Source: Gaertneriomyces semiglobifer (Eukaryota > Chytridiomycota > Chytridiomycetes > Spizellomycetales > Spizellomycetaceae). From it: 64,000 nt of DNA. Below are positions 12,705 to 23,343 of the stretch, one piece after another. How positions within the stretch are numbered: position 1 is the stretch's first letter; each line of letters begins with the position of its first letter. Location: NCBI GenBank assembly GCA_025558075.1, contig JAHLKF010000017.1:1-64000 (forward strand). Reading direction: 5' to 3'. The notes beneath the pieces are model-generated. The model did not search any database. It was not told the origin of the DNA and was given only the letters and a program-made list of their open reading frames with translations. The position numbers and the translations under genes were made by a program.

Positions 12705-14131
12705 ATGGCTGAGGAAAAGTCGTTACTTTCCGTGACCATCAGCGATTGCAGTGAGTCTCGTTATTTCGAAAGGCATCCTCCTGAGGACCATGACTGCGGA
12801 GTGCAAGAACATGGCTTGACGAACACGTTTGATGTGCCTCTACGGGATGAGGGTGTGGATGGCACAACGAGTGATGCTGCATCAATGGCCGGGTCGGAGT
12901 GCCAGAGCAGCATTGCGAGAATGCACGAGTTGGCTTTGTCTTTGCAACATAGCATAGATGCAAAAGTACATTCCAGCGCATATCGATTTCCTGACGAAGG
13001 AGGGACGTTTGAGGGAGACGAAGGTAAGCTGCCCAAGTAGTCCAGCATGCTATTGGGAGCAGCTTCATTGATTACTGTGTTTAGATGAGACCAGCGAGGA
13101 ATTAGAGGAAAGCGGCGATGAGAGCGACGGGAGTGGGGCATCGTGGATTGGCTGGTACTGTTCTCTGCCAGGTATGGTGACATGTGCACTAAATCGTGCG
13201 CTCCAAACCTTACCTAATTGAGCAGGACATGAGCTACTCTGCGAAGTACCGCAGGAGTTCATCGAAGACGACTTCAACTTAACAGGACTGGCTTCTCGGG
13301 TTCCGTATTATCCGGCCGCTTTAGATCTGATTTTGGATTTTGAGCCGGTTGAGCCGCCGCCGATGCATGCCACAATGGTGGAATCATCAGCCGAAATGCT
13401 GTACGGATTGATCCATGCGCGCTATATCGTGACAAAAGCCGGGCTGCAAGCGATGATGGAGAAATACCGTTACCGACACTTTGGAATGTGCCCACGTGAA
13501 GGCTGCGGCGGCGTAGGTGTTGTGCCATCTGGAATTAGCGATCGTGAGGGGAAGGTTCCGTAAAAATGTTCTGCCCTCGTTGTGTTGACCTATATATTCC
13601 GAAGGAGGTTGGTTTCTCGATCGCGCATTGAAATAGTCGTTCCATTCTTATTAGCTGGGATTTCAGGTACGATTCCACAGTGTTGACGGGGCCTTCTTTG
13701 GTACTACTTTCGCCCACTTGCTCTTCACGGTCTACCCCGACCTGTTGCCACCATTGATACCACAGCATACGCAAGCCCGTGGAAGCCAAACTTCGGTATA
13801 TTCGCCGAATGACTCTGATGAAGAAGACATTATTTACGCCGCCAGTTCGCATAGTTTGACTTTAAGTGATCCAGAAGAACCGACTCGAATGGCCACCACG
13901 GGGGCCGGAAGACGTTCAAGCCCAGACGGGGATGAAGCCGTAGATGAGGTCGGCAGCGACGAAGAGGAAGCAGAGTGGAGGGAATACCTCACTAGTCTGC
14001 CGCCATATAAGATTTACACCCAAAGGATATTCGGGTTCAGAGTAAACGAGAGAAGTAAGGTTGGGCCCCGCATGCGATGGCTGCGTGTACGAGCGGGCAT
14101 TCGTGCTCGAGGCAGTGGGGGTGGTGAATGA
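12705..14131 (+). CDS. CKB1: Casein kinase 2 regulatory (beta) subunit, with apparent frameshift
   Basis: Regulatory subunit of the CK2 holoenzyme: it dimerises through a zinc finger and binds the catalytic alpha subunits. Exons from 12705 with introns 13024-13084, 13172-13225 and 13608-13666. Family blocks in order: acidic N-terminus, ASWIGWYCSLPGHELLCEVP, DDFNLTGLASRVPYYPAALD, MLYGLIHARYIVT, HFGMCPREGC and MFCPRCVDLYIPKE (the two zinc-binding halves), DGAFFGTTFAHLLFTVYPD, and a C-terminal RIFGFRVNE. Two oddities stand out. At 13558-13566 the frame ends in a stop, and the conserved MFCPRC block resumes in the -1 frame; one extra base would restore it and no intron fits. An acidic, Ser-rich insert of roughly 85 residues separates the FFGTTF block from the RIFGF block. 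The zinc cysteines are present. An upstream TTG at 12660 is not used as a start. Confidence 0.9.
13558..13566 (+). other. Apparent -1 frameshift point in CK2 beta
   Basis: The upstream frame reads ...GISDREGKVP then TAA. The downstream frame, one base back, reads VKMFCPRC, which continues the family alignment without a gap. The site lies beside a run of five A. Confidence 0.75.
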
Positions 14132-15792
14132 AGCACCTTCCGGGTCCCACGACAAATTGCGTTCTTCTTGCTTCACTCACACTTTGCATTACCTGAATCT
14201 TCACTGGACACATCAGGCCCTTCGCCTACAGCTTTCTAGGTGACTGGCAACACCATGGCCATTCACTTGCGCCATATGAGAGCTGGCTCTGAAGGTCATT
14301 GCGTTGAAAGGAGTACAGCGCTTGCTTTTGGAAATGTCATGACCTTCAACTTCTTTGTTGCTGGTGGGCAGGATTGGGATCGACTATGTACCAAAGTACA
14401 TTGGTGCACGGTCACAGAATAACATATAGCATATGACTTCGAATATATACGTGTCACAGCATGCAGAGTCATTGTTGTCCTTTGCACGTATCGTTCCGCA
14501 CGTCATTCAATATGGTTTACCGTGAGAAAAACAACAAAAATACTAGTACAACAGTCCAATCAGCCATACTTAAACACATACTCTACTGTATACGGCACGG
14601 TACACTCATGGACATCACCCCCGATATCTCGCTTTTAGGGCGTTCCGTCGCATGAGCGCTTGTCCACCTTGATGCCCGAATGGAATCCACCTCCATCACG
14701 GTTAGCTCGGCTCGTGCGGTATATATCCAGCGGTGTAAGGCTCAACAGCACGAAACAGAGCCCCCCCACAGTTCATTAAGTTCCCCAGTGCTCGTGTGCC
14801 AATAACAAATGCTCAAAGCGGGTTATGCGCTTCACGGCCCGGGGTCGATAGAAACAAGTGAGTTTTCTGCTTCGGAAGCCCCAGGTTTCAGGGTCGTCAA
14901 GCAAGTTGTAATGTTGTTCAAATCCGTAAAGCAGATCCCGAATGGTGGTGTCTCTGTTGGGAATGGAACTCCTGCGGAAAGGTGCTGTTTGTTATTGTTT
15001 TTGCATGAGGTTGATGCGGTGCGAAAGTGGCCCTAGTAGATGTACCACGTCCATGAAATGAGTCTGCAGCCCAGACCGGTATATGCGGCTTAAGCTTATC
15101 ACACACCAGTGAAGGGATGTCGCAAGCGTAATCTAATCAAAATATTCCTGGATCGCCCTGGTTTATGGGTAAGAAAGGGCGCGGCGTTCTCTCCGGCGAC
15201 CGAGACCCCCCGAGGACGGAAGCTACTCATTCACATTTTCATACTTAGCAGAGCAGCTGAGGCAAGTACCTCCGACGGTGCGGCGGGCTTATTAAGATCC
15301 GCCGTCATTCTAGGGCATTGTGAGCCGCCAAATCTCCCGCAAGTGTGCTTTCAAGCTTGCTCGCTGAAAAGCTGAGTGACGAGTGGGGTAAGAATCCTTA
15401 TATGAAACACCCATTGCATCAGCAGCACGTTGGCATGATCACTTCACCGCAAACGTAACGACCCGGCTCTTGTGCTAGAATCGTCACCACAACCTCACGC
15501 TCCAGTATCTGACATCCCTTTATTTTTCTCAAGGTCTAAATCCACTTGCCCGGCACTCGGTCTCATCTGCTTGGAGCCCTCCACCTGTCAATCGCGCGTT
15601 GTTCTCAACAAATGTTACTGACAACCAGCGGTAAGTTGTCAAAGACGCGTTGCTCAACCCTGTTCAGTTTGGCATACTATGCTCATTCAACTTGGAATCC
15701 TACTGGTCTAAGTCATGATTGATTCCGATCCTAAGATCTGCTATTATCTATCTGACGTTCACGTTGCCCCACTCGAATGCACGGATTCAAGT
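14132..15792. other. Long spacer between convergent genes
   Basis: Separates the 3' ends of CK2 beta (+) and MSH4 (-). I searched for tRNA, 5S rRNA and family motifs by eye and found none. Several short ORFs are present without support. Confidence 0.5.
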
Positions 15793-18700
15793 TCAAGACG
15801 CGTTCAACAAGTCCTGTTCGGCCTCCGACTCATCCCCTCCACCTAGCCGTACTCGGTACTTGTCCTGCAACTCCTTCAAAAGTTTTCGCAGTTCAGGCTC
15901 TGGTAACGTTGATGACGTATGGAGAGTGAGCAATTTAGATGCGAGCTATGAAGCCCAAGGATAATAAGACTTTGGTTCCCAGACGTATCTGATGACGACG
16001 TGATGCGCGAACGTTCCGCTTAGTACTTACTTCCCGATAAATATCTATGGAATTATCCTGAGGGGCTTCACGTTCACTAAGTCTCCGTTTTAACAGTTTA
16101 CTCAGGTCTTCGCTGCGTTCCAGTAGCGCAGTGGGCAATCCAGCAAGATGAGCAAGTTTGATTCCGTAGTGTTCAACTGGGGGATTGTCGGATGACGTTG
16201 TTAACGTGTAGAGTGGGACGTAGTATGGGGTGCTGGGCGGTTGCTTCATATTAAGAATCATTATGTTGCCCGGATATGTAACTCTTTGCGCAGTAAGTCC
16301 AACTTACATGAACCTGTAGACTTAACCCGACGATATTTGGCGTGGAGCGTAAAAGCTGAAAGATGGAGTGGAAATGGGTAGCAAAGAAAACAAAGCTCTG
16401 TGGCGTATTATAATTAGGATCGGGTGTTAATGTTCTGCCAATCAAGCTAGCGTTCGACTCGCACCTTATGTTTGGCTAAATAGCTGAGAACGGCGAAAGT
16501 CAAACTCATCGCATCAGTGGTACTTGTTCCACGACCCAGTTCGTCGATTAGCACTACGGATTTTGGAGTGAGGTTTTGCAAAATGAAAGCCGTTTCACAC
16601 ATTTCGTGCATAAACGTGGATGTGTTCGCCTGGGTCAAGCGTGTTAGAATCGGTGAGCCAGGTCAGGGGCAACTTATGACTGGTGCAAGTGGATGTAGCA
16701 CCTCAAGGGGATCATCGCATCCTATGCGTGAGAAAATACGGTCACAGAGGCGGATGCTGGCGTATTCAGCAGGAACAAAGCATCCAATTTGTGCCAGAAG
16801 AGTCAATAGCGCAGGAAGTCGGAGATAGGTGGATTTACCGCTCTGAATTGCGCATGAATTGCTGAGAAACAATCCAATTAAAGCTCACGTAATGGTGACT
16901 CACCATGTTCGGTCCCATGATCACTTGGACTCCAGATCCTTCGCCAGCATAAATGTCGTTGGGAACCCATTCGACTTCCATGCTTTCACCTTTGATGACG
17001 CTTTTGATTGGGCATCTGTAATAGGCATTCGGCTGAGAATGTTTCAACTTACATGGACCATCAACCCGCTTTGCACTGACCGTCCGCCCTTAATGGCTAG
17101 GGTTTCCGTAAACTCTGGCCTAACACAGTTCTGTGTGGTGCATAAGTGAGTGAAAGAAGCAATCATGTCCAGTAATCCAATAGAAGTGGAAACCCGGGAC
17201 AGGGTAGGAATAAACCCGTGGATTCGATCAAGCAGGACTTGAATAATTCTGTGGAAAAACAATGGCTCAAGTCAGCCGCAAGGCCATGTTGTAACGTCAC
17301 TTCAGCGAATTGCTCACCGGTCACTCATGAGATAAACCTCCAGTAAGCTTTCCTTTACCCGCTCATTCAACCCCATCAATTGGAGGGTCGTGCAAGTGAC
17401 TTTCTTTCCTTTTTTGACGACATTGACGAAGTCTTTAGGTAGAGTTGTCCCAGGAATCTGTTCGGAGGGTAGGCTTAGGGTAAAGCCGCTCGATGGGTTG
17501 TAGGAAAGCTTGAGAGGAATGTTATGAGTCTCGGACAGCTGGGAAACCAAATTATAAACGTCATTAGTCGTTTCTTTATATGTTTGTCGCGCTGAAGAAA
17601 AAGCCTTGGTAAGCTCTACCAATAGACTGTGAACGGGGCACCACTTTGCTCACCAACGTCAAGAAGCCCGTTGAATCCAGCTTTAACTGCGTAACATCGT
17701 TGGTTTCTCAAACCCATGGCACTCTTTTGAAAGGTGACATCGTCATTTATGACCTCAGCGATGATGTCTTCCAATTCACTCAGTTTCTCATCGCTAACGG
17801 TCAATTTGATAGTTGTAAGCAACCTGCTTTTTACAAATGCTAGGGCCGAGCGGAGGGGGGTACATGTTGAAGGGTGTGCTTGAGGGAGATGATGGTGTTG
17901 ATCAGTGACTCTGCGTTTCGGAAGGTTGATCCAATTTTAGAGCTAGGGCTAGCTCTTTGGCCTTTCGGTATGTGAATAAGAGCCGCCAAGAGATGATCCA
18001 GATCCAGGAAGGATTTGAGGGCTTGGCAAAGTTTCATGTGCGAAGCAGGTCTTCTTAAAAAAAAATTGGAAAAATACGTGCAACACCTCAGCTCACACAT
18101 ACCTGTTTGAAGTGCAAAGAACATTTCTTCAGATTGACAGAGCTCCTCCACCGCGTCCAATCTCGTTTCAATTGTAGCGAGGTCATTAAGAGGTTGTAAG
18201 ATGTTCATGCGCAAGAGCCGCGCACCCATGGGCGTTCCGGTTTTGTTGATTACACCAAATAGGTTGTGGTTTGACTTGATATCAGTGAGGTTGGCCACTA
18301 ACTCGAGCGATCGGGCAGTAAAAAAGTCTACGTGCAGCGATTCGATGTCTAACTATTTCATAGCACTAGTTTTGAAACTACAGAAAACCTACCGATGATC
18401 ATTGATCCATCGGGTGCTTGAAAGAGGAAACGCACGGTGTTTGATGCAAAAACGAGTCCTTCGACGCGTTCAATGTAGTTGAAGAGGGCGGCGGTGGCAG
18501 CGAGACAATAATACTTATTGGCCAGAGCCATCAAAAGAGTACCTTCGCCGCCATTGTCCTCCGCTGCGTCGTCGGTGTCGGAAAATCCTAAATGACGAAT
18601 GAGATGCATACCAGTGTTGTCGTTAAAATGTTTTCTTGAGACCGGAACTAAAGAAATTAGAGGAAATGCGTCGGATATAGCTTGGGCAAGCTTGGACCTT

Positions 18701-19414
18701 GTCGGTTCCAGGGCGGAGAATGAGAGTAGAATTTCGGCCGGGGAAGTGAGATAAATAGTGTGGAGAGTTTTCAAGTATGTTTGCGAGTCTGCGACCTACT
18801 TATGTAAGCGTTAACGTGGGAAAAAGCAGTGTTGTTCCATGGAAAACATGGACAATCCCTCCAATGTTAGCTGAGTGGCTCTCGGAAAGCAGTATAGAGC
18901 TGTCAAAACTATCCGCTCATAGTGTTCCCTTCATTCGAGGAACCCCCTTTGCGGCCCCAAAGATTGTTCGCTTTCCAGCCCAAGTAAGGTTCTAATAACG
19001 TACCTGAAAGAGGAGGCACTCATTGCTGTGCAGGTCAATAGCGGCGATGCCGACTTCAGAGGCAACGCCTCTTCCCTCCGAGATGGCAAGGACATAGTAT
19101 CCGTCGGAAGTATCGGCATTAGTCGAACGGGATGTTCCAGGTCTGCTTCTACTTGTTCCTGGCCTGCTCCTTCTCGTTTCAGGCCTGGTGCTGGTTGTAA
19201 TAGAAGTGGCGGCAGTGTCGGGCCTACTGGTACTGTTGTAGCTGTCGCTGGTACCAGTACCGTACGAGTTGCGGGAAGACCCCTGCTGGTTCGACCTAAC
19301 CGCGGCGCTTGGGAGCTTACTGCTGCCTCTACTTATGGATCTGGTGGCAGCGTGGTGAGACCTAGTATGACGATTTGGAGTAGTGGAACGTGAACCGAAA
19401 ACCGTAGATGACAT
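15793..19414 (-). CDS. MSH4: MSH4, meiotic MutS homologue
   Basis: With MSH5, MSH4 forms a clamp that stabilises recombination intermediates and promotes crossovers in meiosis; it has no mismatch-repair role. Many exons: first exon 19414-19004 (Ser/Arg/Thr-rich tail, then [18 protein letters not shown]), second from 18795, last exon 15897-15793. The core aligns through [48 protein letters not shown] and [11 protein letters not shown]. The Walker A motif is split by an intron (GPNM / SGKSTYLR at about 16845-16910). The signature region has [23 protein letters not shown] and the Walker [16 protein letters not shown], then an FFATHFHSI block. No N-terminal mismatch-binding domain is present, as expected for MSH4. 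The terminal exon adds a charged helical tail. Intron 18796-19003 (208 nt) is the longest assigned here. Confidence 0.95.
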
Positions 19415-20718
19415 GGTGGTTTGTTGGACCGCGAAAAACGCCGTTCTCCCAAAGATCAGTGTTTGCCTGCCCTGTTGTCGTTCACCTGTACATTGGTTCC
19501 CTGATGATCATCTCTGAACGTGCTCGAGTGTGTCGTGGTGAGTGGGCAACGCTGGTGAGAATATTCCCACCGGGGTTGCCTCTTGTCCCAGCGAGTCCCA
19601 TTAGAGCTCTGCGTTCTTTATGACCACAATGATCGTAGTATGCCGGGCAATCCAAAGGCCAGACAGAGGCTGCGTTTAACAGGACATAAATACACCTCAG
19701 CTCAAGCTAATTCCGTTTTTCAGCAATATCAGTGCAGTCGTTTTGCCTGCCATGCGCATCTGATGCAAGACAGCGGTGAATGCATAATCAGCAGAGGGAT
19801 TCAAGACGCTTGGAAGGATTGCAGCGTTAGACCTCAGACGAATGGGCAATACTGTTCATGTCAAGTAGGGATCGAGTCGCATCCCTGCACTGACCAGCCA
19901 GCCATTGACTGGTTTCAACCTAACCAACTACCCATTGAAGGGTTGCGGTAAAGATGAACCCTGTCGATGGCTTTACCTCTTAGTTTAGGTATTCTAACCC
20001 AACCGGTGCTGCCCCAAAACTCGGCGGAATGCTGACTGCGCCGAACGTACGCCTGGATACTCTGCCATGACCGTATCCGCTGTGCAATGCTATTACACCA
20101 TCTTGATCCAGAGCAACAAGCACAGAACTGCCGAGTGACGAACATTTCCCCCGTCATTGCGCATGAATCAAATGATTTTGAACGAGGAGAGCACCAGTTC
20201 CTTTTTGGTACTCTGTCTTTCGCTAAAAGTGCGCTTCATTTAGCGCGGTTCACCGAGTCTCCCATAAGCTCACCACCTAGTCTTTGATCAGCACGAGAGA
20301 GAGTATGGCGCATGTGCGAGTCCGGGTTATGTACACCGGCACATAAGTTTTCACCTTTCCCAGAAACGCCATCTGAACATTCAGGATGAGTAGGACAGGC
20401 TCGCGCTGTGATTGTTGGAAGTTCAAGCACATACAAGGTGTGGAAAAGGATACATTGTCAATTCCCGAAGCTATGCTAATGCATACATGATGACAAGAGA
20501 TGCAATCGACCTGGATCTGGATTCCGCCAGGGCACAGTTCATAAAATTTTTTAGGAATACAGAACGTATCACCATAAAGAACAGACCGCGATCTACTTAC
20601 CTTTGCGTAGTGGTACGCATAGAGTGCGGAGGTGGTTGCTCCCTCCCTCACTTCTTTCACCTCTATTGACCGGGATATCATAGTTATTCGGCATTGGTGA
20701 CGGGCACCTGATCGCGAA
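19415..20718. other. Divergent intergenic region
   Basis: Between MSH4 (-) and the unrecognised 629-aa protein (+). Short frames are present on both strands but none shows a domain, a splice pattern or a repeat. Likely holds both promoters. Confidence 0.5.
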
Positions 20719-22608
20719 ATGGAAACGGAAACGGAACAGAAGGTGGGATTCTGGTCCCGTGTAGTTCAGAACAATCTCTATGTTCGTTTGGCCTTGTCCG
20801 CCATGCGGACGACCCGCAATGTTGCTCGCTCGCCGTTTTTCTTGGCGCCTGACGGCTTGAATAACCCGTTTGATCTGCCCAACGTCCGATATCGCGATGG
20901 GCTTCTCTTGGCTGTAGGCGGCGCTGACCCTCTGCAATTGCTCGGTTTGGATAACTTTTTGGAGGAAGCAATGAATGGCCTTTTAGAGCTATTTGGAATT
21001 GCTGGAAGTGCCGGCGGAAAGTGGGCGCTAAATTTCGTGACGAACGAGGTGATAGATTCCTTAATCAACGAACCGCTGCTGAATCTGGTCATCCCGTTCC
21101 GGCCGACGGATGTAACGTTGCCTACGGTAATCTCGAAGGAAGTTGTGGCTAAACACAAGATCTGCAATTTTACGGCGAAACTGCAGTACTACTACGGGCC
21201 ACACAGCACGAAGGAGTCGGGGTTCACCTGGGACTACTTTAAGGAGGCCAAGGCTTGGTACTGTAGATACTTGTATGCGACACACCGTAATCCAAAGGGG
21301 ATCCCCCGCCGCCGAAACCCCACGATCATTGAGAGCACCGGAAAGTTTCTCTATTGCGATTACTTTACTGCGTACGAGATTCTCAATTTGTCGTCCGGCA
21401 TTATCCCAATGTGCGAAGCCGACCCTCAATGTGACCTTCCTGTTCGTAGACTGGTTGTTTCCGTTGTAGGAATCAGCCCATTTAGAGGTCTATGGGCGCA
21501 GAGTCGACGACCCGATCAGGCAATTCTAACATACAAGATGCTGAACGGTTGTCCGTCCTTGGTTATTCCCGTTGGCAACAGTGCACCTGTGTTGGCCTGG
21601 GACACTAAGCCGCTAAAGGAACTGTGGAAACTCACAGGAAAGGAGCTTGAAGATCATGCGAACAATTTGTGTGCATACCTTTACCAGATGATTGACTACG
21701 AGCACGTCGTGCTCCCTAGGGACATGGGTCAGAAGATTCGTCCACACCTGTTTTTGAAACACGCAGTTTGGACAATCTTGCAAGTAGCCGTCTCCGCTAA
21801 ACATTGGTCTTTTAAGAATTCTACTTTGAACAGCAACGAGGCAGGGGTGGTTTTTCTGCGATACCATCAGGCGTCGGCCATTCTGGAGGCAGACGATCTG
21901 AAGGCTTTGGCAACCCCCGCGAAGTACCTCAAACATTCACAGTCTGAGCCCGCTCTCAGAGCCAAGGCAGATGACCAGTGGCCGAATCTCCCAGATGATG
22001 AACTGGGCTATTTTGATATTGGAACTCCAGCGTTTAAGGATCCCACCATGAAAGGGTCTCTGCCTCCGCCATCGGTGGTGACTGACTTTTCTGCGCAAGG
22101 TGGGCGTGCACCGTTCGGACCAGGGATGGAACAACCGCAGTACCCAAGATACCCACAGTACGGACCCGCTGTACCCACATTCGACGATCCATTTGCACGT
22201 CAGAATGATTACAGGCTTCCGGATATGCGACACCAAGGATATCCAGATATGCCGACGCCGACGCTGAACGATTTCCCTGTACACAGCTATCAGCTTCCTG
22301 TCCCACCTGACCTTCCTGCTCGCGCTCAGTTTCCCTCCACGGTCCCACCTGAGCTTCCTGCTCGCGCTCAGTTTCCTTTGTCGGTCGTACCTGACCTTCC
22401 TACTCCACCTGGCGAAACACCGTTTGGAGGACCGACAACTGAGCAGCAGCCTAAATACCCATACCGATACCCATCCTCGGACCCATATCCATCTCCAGGA
22501 TTATACCCCAACAACGAACCCGCTCCGCAAGCCTATCCCGAGATCTACAACTTTCCTAAGCAGCAAAGTGCAGCGGGGCACCGGGCGCAAGCCCGATGGC
22601 CCCGCTAG
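20719..22608 (+). CDS. Unrecognised 629-aa protein with Pro/Tyr-rich repeat tail
   Basis: Single uninterrupted exon starting at an ATG with A at -3. Residues about 1-400 are globular and mixed in composition, with segments such as LLLAVGGADPLQLLGLDNFL, WYCRYLYATHRNPKGIPRRR and RRLVVSVVGISPFRGLW. From about residue 430 the chain becomes low-complexity, rich in Pro, Tyr, Asp and Gln. It includes a near-repeat of about 14 residues (PPDLPARAQFPST, PPELPARAQFPLS, then a partial PDLPTPPGE) and many YP and RYP steps. No signal peptide or clear membrane segment is evident. I recognise no family. It lies next to the tRNA-Ala gene and the unknown two-ORF locus, so a link to a mobile or viral element is possible but unproven. 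Confidence 0.6.
   Translation: METETEQKVGFWSRVVQNNLYVRLALSAMRTTRNVARSPFFLAPDGLNNPFDLPNVRYRDGLLLAVGGADPLQLLGLDNFLEEAMNGLLELFGIAGSAGGKWALNFVTNEVIDSLINEPLLNLVIPFRPTDVTLPTVISKEVVAKHKICNFTAKLQYYYGPHSTKESGFTWDYFKEAKAWYCRYLYATHRNPKGIPRRRNPTIIESTGKFLYCDYFTAYEILNLSSGIIPMCEADPQCDLPVRRLVVSVVGISPFRGLWAQSRRPDQAILTYKMLNGCPSLVIPVGNSAPVLAWDTKPLKELWKLTGKELEDHANNLCAYLYQMIDYEHVVLPRDMGQKIRPHLFLKHAVWTILQVAVSAKHWSFKNSTLNSNEAGVVFLRYHQASAILEADDLKALATPAKYLKHSQSEPALRAKADDQWPNLPDDELGYFDIGTPAFKDPTMKGSLPPPSVVTDFSAQGGRAPFGPGMEQPQYPRYPQYGPAVPTFDDPFARQNDYRLPDMRHQGYPDMPTPTLNDFPVHSYQLPVPPDLPARAQFPSTVPPELPARAQFPLSVVPDLPTPPGETPFGGPTTEQQPKYPYRYPSSDPYPSPGLYPNNEPAPQAYPEIYNFPKQQSAAGHRAQARWPR
22405..22590 (+). other. Low-complexity Pro/Tyr region of the 629-aa protein
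   Basis: The 3' part of the coding sequence encodes an extended Pro/Tyr/Ser tail with repeated YP and DPYP-type steps, typical of a disordered or structural C-terminus. Confidence 0.5.
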
Positions 22609-22795
22609 GACCGCCAATCAATTACCGCCTGTGTTATGTACCTTGTACTTTAAATGTGTGTAATTATGCCTGCATTGTTGATAATAGATGATATCCTTCT
22701 CACGCTTAATGATTGATACAATCTACGAGAGGACTGTATTTTGCATGCCTGATTGCGACTCACTGACTGATAAGATCGCCTGAACAGCATAACAC

Positions 22796-22800
22796 AAAAA
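22796..22800 (-). terminator. RNA polymerase III terminator of tRNA-Ala
   Basis: Five T residues on the minus strand begin about 10 nt past the tRNA 3' end, the expected position and length for pol III termination. Confidence 0.65.
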
Positions 22801-22810
22801 CATTCAGAAG

Positions 22811-22882
22811 TGGAGTTGCAGGGGATTGAACCCTGGGCCTCCCGCATGCGAAGCGGGCTCTCTACCACTGAGATACAACCCG
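22811..22882 (-). tRNA. tRNA-Ala(CGC): tRNA-Ala (anticodon CGC)
   Basis: Folds as a 72-nt cloverleaf without an intron. Paired arms: D stem TCTC/GAGA, anticodon stem CCCGC/GCGGG with loop TTCGCAT (anticodon CGC), and T stem CAGGG/CCCTG with loop TTCAATC. The acceptor stem carries G3-U70, the universal alanine identity pair. A and B boxes are intact and a T5 terminator follows. Oddity: position 1 is C and faces C72, so the terminal pair is mismatched. The truncated copies near 28 kb have G there. It may be functional, need 5' repair, or be a lightly damaged copy. Confidence 0.85.
22860..22881 (-). repeat. tRNA 5'-end repeat, inner copy (candidate attachment site)
   Basis: This 22-nt segment, covering tRNA positions 2-23 (most of the 5' acceptor strand, D arm and A box), is repeated exactly at 27995-28016 and 28033-28054 in the same orientation. 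With the unknown two-ORF locus between them, the copies resemble the flanking repeats left by integration into a tRNA gene. Confidence 0.6.
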
Positions 22883-23069
22883 ATTTGATATCAATAAGGA
22901 TTACGACGTATTGATCACCCATTTTGAGAGAAACGGCATTGTGTTGCTGGAGAGTACCCGTTTAATTGGTACTACTATGTGGCATATGATACTAGAATCA
23001 TATGCATAGCACGCTACCCAGCCATGCACAAGAGGTCGGCGTTCTTCGCTAATTGAAATTGATCTTGAG

Positions 23070-23132
23070 GGGCCAGGCAAGGTTCTCAATTCAATAATAA
23101 TACTAATAAGCCGATCAATCAATGGATACCCA
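23070..23132 (-). repeat. Degenerate partial copy of the two-ORF gene
   Basis: Matches 24517-24573 inside the downstream ORF: an identical 21-nt block (23070-23090 vs 24517-24537), then a second block (23106-23132 vs 24551-24573) that differs by a four-base insertion. The spacing between blocks is similar. It looks like the remnant of an older or partly deleted copy of the same gene. Confidence 0.75.
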
Positions 23133-23343
23133 ACGACACTACTTCAATTCACAGATGAGACGCAGCGAGCGTGGTGTTAATTAGGCCAATAATATCAATA
23201 GATGTTTTGACAAATCGAAAAACATCTATGGATAATAGACAGAAACATGGTGGCTGCTAGTACTACCTAGTCTACGATACTGCCTATTCTACATATACAG
23301 CCCTTTCCTACCAACTAGCTATCACCTGTTCCCACGACCCCAT

